A DNA stretch of 64,000 nt from Rhynochetos jubatus (GCA_027574665.1 CM050690.1:72459433-72523432); one strand, 5' to 3'. Shown: positions 42,201-53,494, numbered from the stretch's first letter. The notes: generated by a model not told the origin, from the sequence alone. Numbers and translations: made by a program.

Positions 42201-43770
42201 GTTTTATGAATAATTATTGCAGAGGTCTTTCCCACAGGAAGGTCTTGAGAAGAGTGGAAGCATTTAAAAATAATTACAGATCTACAAAGCCTTTTTTGTC
42301 TCTTATTTTATGTAAGTGTTGTTTTCAGAAAGAACTGGAGTGTGCAGTAAATTCCTATAGGAGTGTTCAAAGGGCTACAGGGAAGCCCAGTCCTTCAGAA
42401 AGCCTTGCAACTGAGAAATTTGGGGTTGTGGCTATTGAGGTGTAGGGAGTTGACTGCTTATTCCAAGGTCATACAGGAGTAGGTGACATTAGTGAGTGCT
42501 TTTGAAAACTGGCTCACTTATTTAGGTACCTAAATATGAATCTGAAGGCTACCTCTATTAGTTACATTATATGTCTCTAGTTTTGACTAGTTCTGTGTGT
42601 GCGTGCATGTGTAAGCACCGTGCTATTTTAAAACTTGGTAAAGGGATGTTTCTAGGAATCTGTGTGCTTAAAATTAGATTTCCGCTATGATTATGCAACT
42701 GTAAAGGAAATCCAGAAAAGCATCACTGACTTTAATTAAGTTACTCCAGGTTTTTGCTTCTATAAATGATGTCAGAAACTAATTCTGAATACTCTGAAAA
42801 TTCACAGTGATTCGTCCCAGCACCAGCTCTGAACTGTTCAGCAAGTGGAAGAGATCCAAAGAATGATTAGGCATGTTGGCCTACAGAGGATGCTGAACAA
42901 TTGCAGAATCATATGGGCACCATTCTTCAAGAAACTCTTTAAATTTACCTCTTCATCATTCAACAAGCTTGCAGTAACTTGTTTCCTTAAGCAAGCTTTT
43001 TCTGTTCTGCTACAAAGTTGAGTAGTCTTCAAGTGCTCATAGGTAGATAGATATTTTTAATTATCTGACAGCTGCAGAAGTTTGCTTTGATATGGTCTGG
43101 GACATTAGATCATGTGTGAATTAGCTGATTTTAAGTCTTGTCTTTGAAATAAGTCATTTAGTTCTGTTTAAATGAATGAAAAAATTCAAGACTGTCTTCC
43201 TTCAAGACTCAAAGTACATTCAGTGTAAAAGAATACTGGAAAGATTTTAAAAGTATTTTCAAAGCTTTTCCACTGTCCCACCTGACCCGGACTTGGAGAA
43301 GAGGCTGGCTGCTGAAGACAGTTTGTGTAAAAAGAGAATGACGACTAAAGAGAATAATTCGATCATAGTAAAGGGCTTCTGTATCACTATCAGAAAGATT
43401 TTTAGATGTGATCCTGTCATTAATAATGGATGGCCAGATGGATGCTTCCTCCCCTGCCGTCTTCTTTTTAATTCATTTGAACAATGGTGGAAAATACAGT
43501 CCATCAGTTATAGCCAGGCAAACTCTTCACTTTAAAAGCTCACTGTGTGTGTCCCCGAATCTCTTCTCGCACTGCAGCCGTTTTGGCAGATTGAAAAGTA
43601 TGCTCTGGAGGTTTCCTTACCAAGCTGAGCAGGCCAAACTATCTAGGTGTTGTTTAATGAGCAAAAGACCTAAACTTGTGAAGCTGCATCATCACAGCTC
43701 TGGCTCAGTATTTTCTTTCATTGTGCAAAACAACTGGCTTTGGCTGTCTCTGCTTTCAGACGGTGGCCAC

Positions 43771-43941
43771 CTGCATGGTCAGCTCACTGTCCCAAAAGGC
43801 ATCGCACTTGCTGTCCCCAGACGACACCAGCCACTTGAACACAGGCAGTGACATGCACCGAGGGAGGGCCTTGTGCTGCCTGACCTTGACACGGTAGCTG
43901 GAGCCTTTGGTCAACACCAGGCTTCCAAGTTTTACTGCTAC
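43771..43941 (-). other. Candidate exon or pseudo-exon, unknown protein
   Basis: On the - strand this is a 171-nt open segment of 57 codons, phase 0 at both ends. It is bounded by a possible acceptor (GTATGTCAGCAG, then GTAGCA) and a possible donor (ATGCAG, then GTGGCC). About 46 of 61 codons in and just past the segment end in G or C (near 75%), although the neighbouring DNA is AT-rich; this is what selected bird exons often look like. The peptide includes KGSSYRVKVRQ, LPVFKWLVSSG and CDAFWDSEL. I do not recognise the family. There is no upstream in-frame ATG, and the frame closes with TGA at 43756-43758. It could be an internal exon of an antisense gene, a pseudogene piece, or chance. No companion exon was identified. 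Confidence 0.3.
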
Positions 43942-46322
43942 CTGCTGACATACAGCAAATGTTTTTTCAGTGTTCACCTATTCACAGTATTTCAGTAGTA
44001 GCAGTAAAATCTCACCATGTTCCTGGTCCAGTGGAACTACTTTCCAGGATATCATGAACCCTGAATTCTGGTATGATTTCACACAATATGATTTGGAAAT
44101 GCATCTTTTTGTATGAGTTTGCTTCTGTTACATGGACATAGAAATGAAGAAGGAGGCAGTGGATGGCATCAGGGCTCTAAGGGTAAGAAGCAGCTTCTAC
44201 TAAGGGTCAGTGGTTGGTTTTCTGAGAACTGAGGCATCTTCTCCTGAGCAGTGCTGCTAAAGAGGACATACTAATGGCCTTGGAGGTCACACCGGTGGAA
44301 TTAGGGGACCCTCACTCCCTTCCCACCATCTGGGGCAGGATGGCCTCACCCTGCCTACCCCGTGCACAGCAGAGCAGCACAGATGGCAGGTAGGACAGCA
44401 GTCGTGAAAGGGAAGGAGAGCTGCTCATCTTTGCGCAACGTGTCTTTTCCGTGTATTGGTGCTTAGCTTGAGGGCATGGTGCCCCACGTAGTGCCTGGCA
44501 GGGGCACGTATGGTACTTACAAAATTTTCCAGTAGTATTGTGGCCACAGGAAGACTTCAGATGAGGCTGTGTGAAATGCATATCTTTTTATAGCTCTATT
44601 CCCTCTTCATACAAAAGGGGACAATCTCATTTTCTTCACTAAAGATTTTAGAATTGCCAGTGGTTTGGATACTATGAAAGCAGCTGGTAAAGAAATATCT
44701 CATGTAGAGACCCATTTGTGTGCATTATTGTACTGGTGGTGAGGTCTTCAAAACAAATGCGAGTATGTGGGTATGTTTTTACCTAACTGTTCTGCCATTG
44801 GTAATGTGCAACATTTCCCACACAAATTTTGCATTTCTACGCTTGGCTATTTCCTTGTCCTCTTGGTGAACTGTTCTTTGTTCTCAGGGCTTGCTTGGGC
44901 TGATAGTATAAACATCCTGCCAATTACTAGATTTGATTTAGGAAGTCTAGATGTTTGCACAGGCCTTTTGATTTTTGATGTAGTCAACATAAATACTTGA
45001 AAATCAAAGCAGTTAAGAAAGCATTGCAGGGAACCTTTCTGCCTTTATTTAGCTACACTATTTTAGATTTTTTTTTTCTGTGCCCAATTTGTCTGTTTAA
45101 GTACATGTTTTAGAGTAGGGTGTTTTAGAGTCCATCTGATCTTATTCAGATATCTCTATTTGACTTAGTGACACATTTTTCAGGCAATGGAGCAGAAAGT
45201 GCGCTTGAAAGATGTCATCCATCTAGTCTGAAAATAAAGATCTACAACCATTTTCTGAGAGTGCCCGTTCCTCTCCATTGGCCAGAAAGGCAGCCCATGG
45301 TGACAAGCTCAGATGAGGATTCAGCTGATGGTATGGAACAGAAATCCCAGTTTTCATGTCCCTGTATTCCCTCAACTTGTGTTGAGGTCAAACCTGAGGC
45401 TGTGGTTTGACTGTGCAGTAAATCCAGCTTTTGGGCTCCTACAGCTGGATTAAAAGCACTGAGGCCATGAGATATAAAATGCTGACTGCTATAAAACTCA
45501 CTGTCAATTCAAATTTGTTCAAAATCTCTCAAAGCCAGCCAGCTAAGATTTAAATTTTTATTGCCAGGTCAAATATCAGTAGCCTTCCTACGGCTGACAT
45601 AAAGCTGGTCTGTAAATGTGCACTCTGGCTAATTCAGCAGAAACATAACCGTGTGCCGGGATCTGTTTTGTACCACTGGGTAATACAGAATAAAACAGAT
45701 TCTCTACTGTCCTGAAGGATTTCAGACCTCGGACCGTTACAGGAAACCCATCTTTCAGCAATAGTGTGTCTTGTAGTGAAAAACCTCAGTTCAGTTCCTA
45801 GGGTTTTTTTTCCCATTGTTACTTTTTTTGCTTTTAGTTGCTAACTAAAAAGCAGAACAAATGAAAGCTGCCCTTGAACAGAAATTAGTAAGTGGACGTC
45901 TTTTGCTGGTAGTGGATTTATTTCTCTGGTGCTGAAATGCCCAGATGACTTTAGGAAAACAAGTACGATGCCTTCGTCTATATACAAAAGATGAACAGTA
46001 TCTGTCAAACATAACCTTTAAAGCAATTATAAAGCCATCTCATTCAGGGGATGAAATGAATTTTTGGAATAACTCGGTATATATTTTTGTAGAGGTTTAA
46101 GCTAGGCTGGAAATGCCAGAAAGGTTATCCTGGAGGATTGCATGTTGGCTGTTTGTACAAATCACCTTTTAAAAATTGGTAATGGAACATTTTAATGACT
46201 CTCTATATTTCCTTTTCCCCCTGTAATAAAATGATTATTGGAGCTTTTCTACATCACTCCTTTGAGGATGATACAGGAAGAAAAATCCCAACTTGTCAAA
46301 AAAAAGAATAAGTTGTGTTTAT
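43942..46322. other. Non-coding sequence, no gene recognised
   Basis: No further exon to accompany the candidate at 43.8 kb was found on the - strand, and no repeat family was recognised. Frames here are short and lack motifs. Confidence 0.55.
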
Positions 46323-46327
46323 GCCCT
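46323..46327 (+). repeat. Target-site duplication, left copy (GCCCT)
   Basis: GCCCT directly precedes the TG that opens the LTR and is repeated exactly at 46965-46969. A 5-bp duplication shows a clean retroviral integration and fits ERVL-type or class I elements better than the 6 bp usual for class II. Confidence 0.9.
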
Positions 46328-46502
46328 TGTTCTGGTTTTGGTTGGGACAGGTTAATTTTCTTCACAGTAGCTAGTATGAGGCTGTGTTTTGGATTGTGCT
46401 GAAATGAATGTTGCTCACACACTAAAGTTTTTAGTTGTTGCCCAGCAATGTTTGTATCAAGTCAAGGACTTTGTCGGTTTCTCATACTGCAACTGTGGTC
46501 GC

Positions 46503-46538
46503 AGCTTCTTCTCTACCAGAAGCTTCTTCTCTATAAGA
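46503..46538 (+). repeat. 18-bp tandem duplication inside the LTR
   Basis: Two adjacent 18-bp units beginning AGCTTCTTCTCTA, with 16 of 18 positions identical, followed by the start of a third (AGCTGG). The junction makes the palindrome AGAAGCTTCT (46518-46527). It lies upstream of the TATA box, in the U3 part, where enhancer-type duplications are common. Confidence 0.85.
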
Positions 46539-46609
46539 AGCTGGGACAGCTGGACAGCTGACCCAAACTGACCGAAGGGGTATTTCATTCCATACAACGT
46601 CATACTCAG

Positions 46610-46616
46610 TATATAA
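46610..46616 (+). promoter_or_regulatory. LTR TATA box
   Basis: TATATAA about 280 bp into the LTR, after an ACGTCATAC stretch that looks like a decayed CRE-type site. This is the expected U3 promoter position. Current activity is unknown. Confidence 0.7.
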
Positions 46617-46753
46617 GTTGGGGGGAGTGGGCCGAGGTCTGGTCTCCTGGGCTCTGGCTTGCTCCCTGGCGCTGGCTCTCGCTGCTGAGGGACTGGCTGG
46701 GCATTGGTTTGTGGGTAGTGAGCGGTTGTATCATTTGGGGAGGGGGCGTTATG

Positions 46754-46870
46754 TTATTTTCATTACATATTATTATTAGTACTAGTAATATTTTCATCAT
46801 ATATTATTAGTAATATTAGTATTATTGGTATTGTTAGCATTATTAGTTTAAATACTTTTTTATTATTTTC
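46754..46870 (+). repeat. AT-rich ATT-type microsatellite in the LTR
   Basis: About 115 bp made mainly of TATTAT, TAGTAAT and related trinucleotide steps, with interruptions. It lies between the TATA box and the polyadenylation signal, where this LTR family normally has a shorter ATT run, so the repeat has expanded and decayed here. Confidence 0.8.
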
Positions 46871-46874
46871 AATT

Positions 46875-46880
46875 ATTAAA
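46875..46880 (+). terminator. LTR polyadenylation signal (ATTAAA)
   Basis: ATTAAA followed by CTGCTCTTATCTCAATGTG, matching the R/U5 layout of the family. It could act as a weak sense-strand polyadenylation site within a PDZD2 intron if that intron is transcribed. Confidence 0.65.
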
Positions 46881-46964
46881 CTGCTCTTATCTCAATGTGC
46901 GGGTTTTCTTACCTTTTCCTCCAATGTGTGATGCTTGATTCCTGACTGGAGCTAAACCACGACA

Positions 46965-46969
46965 GCCCT
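46965..46969 (+). repeat. Target-site duplication, right copy (GCCCT)
   Basis: GCCCT immediately after the terminal CA of the LTR, identical to 46323-46327. The match fixes the LTR ends to the base. Confidence 0.9.
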
Positions 46970-47481
46970 GAATATCTATATATGCTTTTTGACAGTTCCA
47001 GCCTCAACTCATTTAAATAAAATAGACTTATTCTTCCAAGATAGCTCTTCCTTAAGAAAGCCTAAAAGAAGCAACCTTTCTTCAGCTACATCACCTATGT
47101 TTAACTCCATATTTTGAACTAAAAGGCTGGAGAGGAAAAAAAAAGTGTTATTTCCTGAGGCACAGCTAAAGACTTTCACTGGAGAAGGGACAAGAAGATA
47201 TCCAGTTTATTTATGCCGGTGCTATGCAGCCTTTGAGAGCACATCTTAAGTGAGAGTGCTGAGTGAAAGAAGGGCAGGTAAAGGCTGATTTTTCTGTCTG
47301 TAAATACTCCAGGAGGGAAGGTGAGAAGAGCTGATAAACACCAAGAAGAGCAGAAAGCTGTAGAAGATACATGCCTGTGGATATAAACAGATTATGATTA
47401 CATTTCAGCTGGAATGCATGCCATATCCATCTGTGGTGGGACAGCTTTCCAGAAAAATAAGAGATGTAAATCCCCTTTACT
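46970..47481. other. Non-coding sequence, nothing recognised
   Basis: About 0.5 kb without a gene, repeat family or regulatory motif that I can support. Confidence 0.55.
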
Positions 47482-47817
47482 TCACGTTAAAATTTGATGA
47501 GTTTTATTGAGTAGGGAGTGAAAGAGTTGCTCTGATAGCTGGGGACTGGATTTGATGATGCCCATCAGGATCCTTGTGTCTGGTCGGAGAGGGACCAGGC
47601 TGCTCTGCTTGCTGGGTGGTGGTTGCACATCTTTAGGAAGAGGCACGTACCCGGACTGGGCAGGCTGCAGCCACTCGAAGTGGCTGGTTGTTTCCGTGGC
47701 TGGATGGAGAGGAGTGGTACTTGGGCTGTTGGCATTGCTGGGTGAGAAGGGACCGTCTTTTTTGAAGGTGTTCACTTCAGCATCTTTTTGTGAGAGCATC
47801 TGACCCAAAAGCTTCAT
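47482..47817 (-). other. Coding-like open frame, unknown
   Basis: A 111-codon frame on the - strand beginning with ATG and ending TGA. The peptide is rich in P, S and T in its middle (near SPSNANSPSTTPLHP) and includes SGYVPLPKDVQPPP and PDTRILMGIIKSS. Third-position GC is only moderate. An in-frame stop lies 9 nt upstream of the ATG, with no convincing splice acceptor. An AATAAA on the - strand (TTTATT at 47503-47508) falls within the last codons, and a hairpin lies at 47668-47686. It could be a decayed LTR or retrogene piece, an antisense transcript, or chance. I do not recognise a homologue. Confidence 0.15.
47668..47686. repeat. Perfect short hairpin (8-bp stem, 3-nt loop)
   Basis: CAGCCACT, CGA, AGTGGCTG: an 8-bp perfect inverted repeat around a three-base loop. 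It is not followed by a U-tract, and no role can be read from it. Confidence 0.7.
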
Positions 47818-50189
47818 TTTCCTTCAGGGGAGGGTGCCTGTCCCATGCTGTGGGCTGGCTGTACATGCAGCCTGTGGTCTCCTGCAGCAGAGGAGGATAA
47901 ATCTGAGCCCTAAACCCAATATTCAGCATGGTCAGGGTCTTTCTAAACTAAGGGATCATGAAGTGGGGTCCTCCTCAAGCTGAGTGGTCATGCTGTCTCT
48001 GCACCGTCATGACCCTGCAATTGGAACAGGACTAAAACTGTTTGCATATCATAACCAGTAAATTAAGTAGGATTTCCCATCCCAGTGTCTTTCCAGTGAG
48101 GTGTTCTGAACCTGCAAACATCCCGTCTGCAAAATCTTAGTCTGCTTTATCTTTTGAACTGCAAACAAAAAATTACCAACAGATCACGGTTACTGAGACC
48201 CAGTTAGGCTGTAAGATTAAATCACTGGCCAGCGAGTGGGAATCTGTAGCCCCAGAGGGATTCAGAGTGATGGGGACAAAATCTCTTTCATGGAAGGTTG
48301 TCCCCAGTAACAGGGACTCCTGTCCCCAGGGCAAGGGACTTGTGCCCACACAGGGCTGCCCATTCTCAGTGCTGGCCTGGTTTATGCCAGGCAAGTGTCA
48401 ATGCCAGGGTGGGCATAAAAGCAGAGTCTTCTGTTGATAAGTCTTCTACTCCATGCAAGGCGGTGGGATGTTTTGGCAGATCTGTCACCTACAGAAAGTA
48501 AACAAGGTGGTGGAAGCTCCAGTAGGTTTTCTTACGTGGGTCTTGAGTCTGCTTCAGTGGAAGTCAAGAGCAAAAATCAATTTCATCGTAGTGTTGAGCT
48601 TGCCATTTTTATCAGGCAGAACTATTTTTTCCCTTGATGAACAATTTGCCACCTTTCTGTTTTTTGCTCTCATTGGCATTGGACAGCCTGAGCTGCTTTT
48701 CTCACCAGCACAGGGGTGTTCAGCTCAGTACTACACTGCCTGTTTCATCTGTAAGGAGTATTTCCTATTTATGCTTGTTAAGAGTATTTTTTCCAAAGCC
48801 AGAAGGTTTTGTTTGAGAAAATCAAATCCCTTGAAAGTACTGTATAATTATCTACATGATTCTCTTAAGTGTCTGCCATTGCTTTGCAGTGAGCTCAGGG
48901 GCGTAGACAGCAACCAGCAGCGTATTGATGCCTGCAGCTTTTCCTGCAGGGAGGAGAAATGGGGGTTTGAGGATTGCCTGCTTCCGGCAGAGTGGAGTGG
49001 CCCATCATCCTCTATCCCCAAAGGGACTTGTTTGCATGGAGGGGGAAGAGTCCTCCAGCAGTGTTCCTAAATGAATGCTGGATGGGTTTTGTGTGGGATG
49101 CAAATGCCCCATCCTGCACAGCTGCAGCTAAAGTCAGCGTCAAGTTGTACCCTTAGCCAACAAGGAGGAGATTTGGAGACTCTGGAGCTAAAACTGAGAG
49201 CTGCTTTCAGGTTCTCCAAGCTGGAGGTTGGGGCATCACATTTGCTCTAGGGATAGTTTGCAAAGGAACAGCCCATAACCTGTCCACACAATGTCAAAAT
49301 TAAGCAGCTAAGAACAAAACTCCTTAAATTACTAGGCCAAAATGGGCATCAAATTGTGGTCTGGTCTGATCATCTCTAGAGTTTGAATGGTTTTGAACGC
49401 TGTGTGGTTACTGGGAGCCCTACCAATGTTCGCTGTTGAAGCAGCGATAAGGGTGTCTTTGTCATAACTCAGTGGATGGTTACCCATTATGTGACCTCTC
49501 ACTCTGCTCTCAGTAAGACAGAGCATGATGCTGAAGGGACAAAAGTAAGAGGGATTGAAATGGAGAGATCTGCTCTCTCCCACAGCCCAAGAGAGACTGG
49601 CTATATTCATTGCTCCTGACAGGTATTTGTCTAACCCACTGCAGGGACCATGAGCAATGGAGACTCCAGTCACCCGAGACAGTGTCCTCTAGTGCTTTGG
49701 TATTCTTTATCCTTATTAGCGTTACCTAATGGCCAATCTAAACCTACCCTGATGTGATTCACATCCATTACTTCACCATGGGCAAAGGGAATAGATGGCT
49801 CTTTTCTTCCTGGTAACTGTGGGGCATTTTTAAGTACATGAGGACCGTTAGCTTATGTTCTGACACCACACCTGCAATGCTTTCTCCTTTGTAGACTAGC
49901 AGGTGCTAATTTCTAGAGTATTTCCTAACAAGTCACCTTTTCTAGACTGGTAGTCATGTCAGAACTCTGCTTCAGCTGTGCAGTTTTGCTGCTGAGACCT
50001 TCCCAGCCCTGCATGAGGCTACAGAGATGCTTCAAATGCCTGGTAGGCCTTGTCCCTCTTGACACATTCTGGGACAATGACCTTTTTTTCCCCCCAACAG
50101 CCAGACTTCATTGACAGGAATGATTCACTATGAATCCTGCATCTCTTCCTGAAGATTTGCCACCTATCCAACCCTATCTATGTGTGATT
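47818..50189. other. Non-coding sequence, no gene recognised
   Basis: Includes a - strand open stretch (48173-48394) and a long + strand frame (48453-49070), but neither has motif content or suitable splice signals. No repeat family was recognised. Confidence 0.55.
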
Positions 50190-50935
50190 TTCCTTTTGTC
50201 GTACTCTGCACTTGTCCTTGCTGAAATATATCCTAACTTTTACAGAAGTTTTTTTTATTTTTGCCAAGATGATTTTAGATGCTAATCCTGTTCTCCAGTG
50301 TGTCTTTAGTCCTTCTCAGCTTCATGTAGTCTGCAGATTTAATAAGTGTGCTCTCTTTCATTGTCCAGGTCACTAATGAGTGTGCTGAGCAGAACTAGAC
50401 TATATAGATCCAGCAGAGCTCCTCTCACAGTGTCCTTCTGTTTTCACGGAATATCATTAATAACTACTCCCTGGGAATGGCTTTATACGCGTCTCATTTA
50501 ATCATGTTTTCCTAGTTTATTTATGAGAAAGTTGTTTGAGATGGTGTCAAAAGCTGTAATAAAGCCCAGATAAATGACATCTAACAACTTCTCCATTATG
50601 AAATTAATTTTATTTGATACGGTTTTCTCCTTGTCTCTTTGGTATCTGCTGCTGCTTATATTTTTATCTTCCACATACATGCAAACTGTTTCTTTGTTTT
50701 AGAGTTTTTCAGAGAATTGAAGCTAGGCTGACTGTGTAGCATCCTTTTGCTGCTTCTCTTGCACCCTTGAAGACAGGCACTGCGCTTGCCTTTGTCCTGG
50801 CTTCTGGCACCTAACCTGTCTGAGCTCTCACAGGTGGCCAGGAGGGAGACATCTGACATGGCTTCAGCTGGTGTTGTAGGGGATTTTAAAGGTGGTTTGT
50901 CCCATCCTGCTGGTCTGGAAATACATGTCTTGGAC
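50190..50935 (-). mobile_element. Ancient CR1-type LINE fossil
   Basis: On the - strand this segment matches the reverse transcriptase region of old amniote CR1 elements that predate the main avian families. The clearest block (50680-50498) reads LLDVIYLGFITAFDTISNN, the counterpart of the usual DVVYLDFSKAFDTVSH block. The catalytic Asp of the LDF step has become Gly, so the enzyme is dead. On the + strand further landmarks in order are CTGCAGATTTAATAAGTGTG (about 50332-50351), TGGTGTCAAAAGCTGTAATAA (about 50541-50561), GAAGCTAGGCTGACTG and the CTTCTGGCACCTAACCTGTC stretch near 50800-50820. Many indels break the frame. The ends are judged by eye, and the element may run further to the right. 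Confidence 0.8.
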
Positions 50936-53029
50936 AGAGGACTGTGCTCACCCTAGAATGGGCAGAGAAGAGGGTAATATACCTTTGTAGTGATAGTGTA
51001 TCGTAGTATTATCTGTACTAATCCCTTGTGCACAGTAGGCAATTTCAACAAGGACTAAAGCAAAAATCAAAACAGTGTTGCCTCTTGCAGTGTAATTTTT
51101 CAGTAACTTTCTCTCTATTTGAGCAACACTTTTCCAGACTGCCTTCTTGGTATTATACACATATAAAGGGCAACATTTTTTTTTTTATCTTCTGCAAATT
51201 ATTTCATTTTTCAGCCCTGTTGTTTCTAATATTTCTGCCTGTGTGCTCACACTAATTTTTAAACTCCTGCTCAGTAACCTTTTAGTATTCTTTCTTCTTG
51301 TCTTTGAGATAAATGAAAAGCTCATGATGCTGCCAAGTCTTCTGATCCTTCTTCTGCATTGAGATGTTATTGTGCCTGTGCCTTTTAAGCACAAAATACT
51401 GTTTCTTCGAGAAACTACAGCTCACCTTGATTTCTTTTTCCTTTAAACTGTTCTCCATGAATTTTTGCCTAGCAGGTTTGGTTTGTTTTTTTTTTTAAAG
51501 TACTGAAGCCAGACGTTTCTGTTTTGCTGTCCTCAATCCCTTGCGTATGGCAGATTTCATCATTTCACACGCATTCTTACATGAATTTCCTTCCACCTTC
51601 TTACCCCCAGTACATCTGCCTCTGGAGGCACTTCTCTGCTGATTACTTGACCTATCCGTTATGCGAGAATATTGCTCCAAAGGCACCAGGACTCTGTCTC
51701 CTGCCGCTTTCCTTTCCTAGCTGATATCTCATGCTTGTATTCTCCCATTACCATTAAGTCAGTTGTTATCAGGTAGCGTAATCCATTTAATTGTCTTGGT
51801 TTGGGGTTTGTTGTGCCCTCCTCCACAGTGTTTGGGTTTTTGGTTTTTGTTTTTACCCCTTTTATTATTAATCAGAGAATTTAGCTGTTCTTCTTCCTTC
51901 TGTGTTCTGGACCTCAGAGCAAGTATGTGCATCATCCTTGGTATACCAAGAGATGCTGCCTCTACTTTTTTCTCTGCCGATCTGTGTATAAGCTATGCAT
52001 CTTCATATCAGTGTTTCAGATCTGTGTCTTACTACAACAAGTTCCAGTTATGTCAGTTAAATCATCACTGTTTTCTTAAATTAAATCTGAGATGACAAAT
52101 AAACCGTAATTTCTGTGTTAAAAGCAATATATTCACCAATGCTGCATTGGATAACTAAGATATTTGGAGGATTTAACCCTATTTCCTGGTCATTCTGTGG
52201 CTGTATTATCACCTCTTCTTTTTAGACCCGTGCCCAGGCTGCTTCTGTCTTTATTCTTTCCTCTGCTTTTGTCCCCTATGCCTCCTACTCTGAGCCTAAC
52301 TCTGAAATCCCTCTCTCTAAGCAATGGGCCAGTTCTTCCTTTCCTGAGCTGATGTCCATCCCTGTTGAGCTGTGTAACATCACCCTGTTGGTGAAGATGA
52401 TGGGTGTGTTCTTCCTAGGACCATCACGTGTGGCCCTGATGTGTTGTCCCTGTCCCTACCTGAGCTTCCTCTGTGTCACTCCTGTCTATCTAGGCAGTGC
52501 CACGCAGCCAGGGAATTTGAAGAACATTTCAGATCCAGCTTCTGGGCAGCAGCATTTTGCAAGAGTCCCTTTATACTCACGCTCTTGAGGTTTCAGGCTC
52601 TTGCTAGAGGCTCTTCTGCCTAACACACGCCTTGATCCAAGTCTGCAGGAGCAGATGTGTGGGCTGCAAGCTCAAAGCTGTTGACTTCTCCTAGCTTCTC
52701 AGTGCACTAACGGACCAGCATCCGCTGCTAGAAAATAACTCCTGTAAAGAAACCGGTCAACCAGTCTTGATTCGTCAGGGTTTTTGCTTGTCTCATGTCC
52801 TAATGATCCTAGAAAAAAACCCTTTCTCGCCCTCTGGCTTGCTAACCCCCAGCTCTCACTGCCTCCTGGCTGTCTAAGTGCCTCTGTCTCCGAACTGAAG
52901 GAAACTGGGGAATTCACCTGCACATCTTGTCCCGGGGAACAGGGTAGCCACCTCCCGTAGATGCTTTACCTGCAGGGTAGGTGTAGTTTGCGGGAAGCCA
53001 CCGCTGACAGTAAGAGAGACCCCACTGCC
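50936..53029. other. Non-coding; possibly more old repeat, unassigned
   Basis: No gene was recognised. The stretch 51700-52350 is pyrimidine-rich on the + strand and has the look of a degenerate interspersed repeat, but I could not name a family with confidence. Short T runs occur at 51176-51186 and near 51487-51497. Confidence 0.45.
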
Positions 53030-53494
53030 AGTCCTCACTCTTCGTGTTTGCTGCTGCCCATCCCTCGAGCGGCATGGTGGGGAGCCGAGTCAGAGAAGTG
53101 ATGGGTTACGCCTATCCCAGCCCAAACACACTGGCACTGAGGAGGGCAGAGCTGCCTTCGGCAGCGGCATCAGCCAGCTTCAGTCGCTGGTGAGACCAGT
53201 GTCGCGCCATGCCCCTGCGATGGTCTGTGGAGTGAGTTCGGTTGGAGTGTCTCCTCTCCGTCGGGGATAGGCCTGGAGCTGTGGCAGGAGCACCCGCACG
53301 GCTCATAAACTCCCGGTTTTACCGGGGAGGTCAGGAGCTAATCGTGACCTTTTATTCCCTTGCTGAGAAGAGCGGCTGGTGCCCTCAAGCGGTAAATCGC
53401 AGAAGGAGAGCGGCTCCGGCCGTGCAGGCCCCGCTTCGGGCTCCTGCCCCGGCCGGGAGGTTGGGCTGTTGGATGCCTGCGCTGGATTTGGCAC

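Larger units (their letters stand above)
34426..43770. other. Non-coding sequence, no gene recognised
   Basis: No exon, domain or repeat family was recognised. Simple-sequence runs occur at 36156-36169 (C), 37632-37650 (A) and 39217-39234 (T), and a short AGCATC/ATC repeat lies at about 41014-41036. The remaining open frames are short, overlap frames on the other strand and carry no recognisable motif. Confidence 0.6.
46328..46964 (+). mobile_element. Solo LTR of an avian endogenous retrovirus
   Basis: A 637-bp long terminal repeat. It starts TGTTCTGG and ends CACGACA, so it has the TG...CA boundaries, and it is flanked by perfect GCCCT duplications. Orientation is +, set by a TATA box (46610-46616) followed by a polyadenylation signal (46875-46880). 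Landmarks known from this abundant bird LTR family are present: TTAATTTTCTTC near the start, GACAGCTGACCCAAACTGACC at about 46545-46573, and ACCACGACA at the end. The family is probably ERVL-like; the label is from memory of bird genomes. No gag, pol or env lies next to it, so the provirus was lost by LTR-LTR recombination. Inside are an 18-bp tandem repeat and an AT-rich ATT-type microsatellite. It points the same way as PDZD2. Confidence 0.93.

Noticed and set aside
48173..48394. A - strand open stretch that might belong with the 47.5-47.8 kb frame
   Set aside because: It has no ATG, an in-frame TGA just upstream, moderate third-position GC and no good donor or acceptor to link the two.
48453..49070. 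A 205-codon + strand frame
   Set aside because: Composition is unconstrained (many C, F, L, S), there is no recognisable family and no splice-site support.
51700..52350. Possible endonuclease region of an ancient LINE on the - strand
   Set aside because: A few residues resemble a LINE endonuclease block, but the match breaks down on either side, so I did not assign it.
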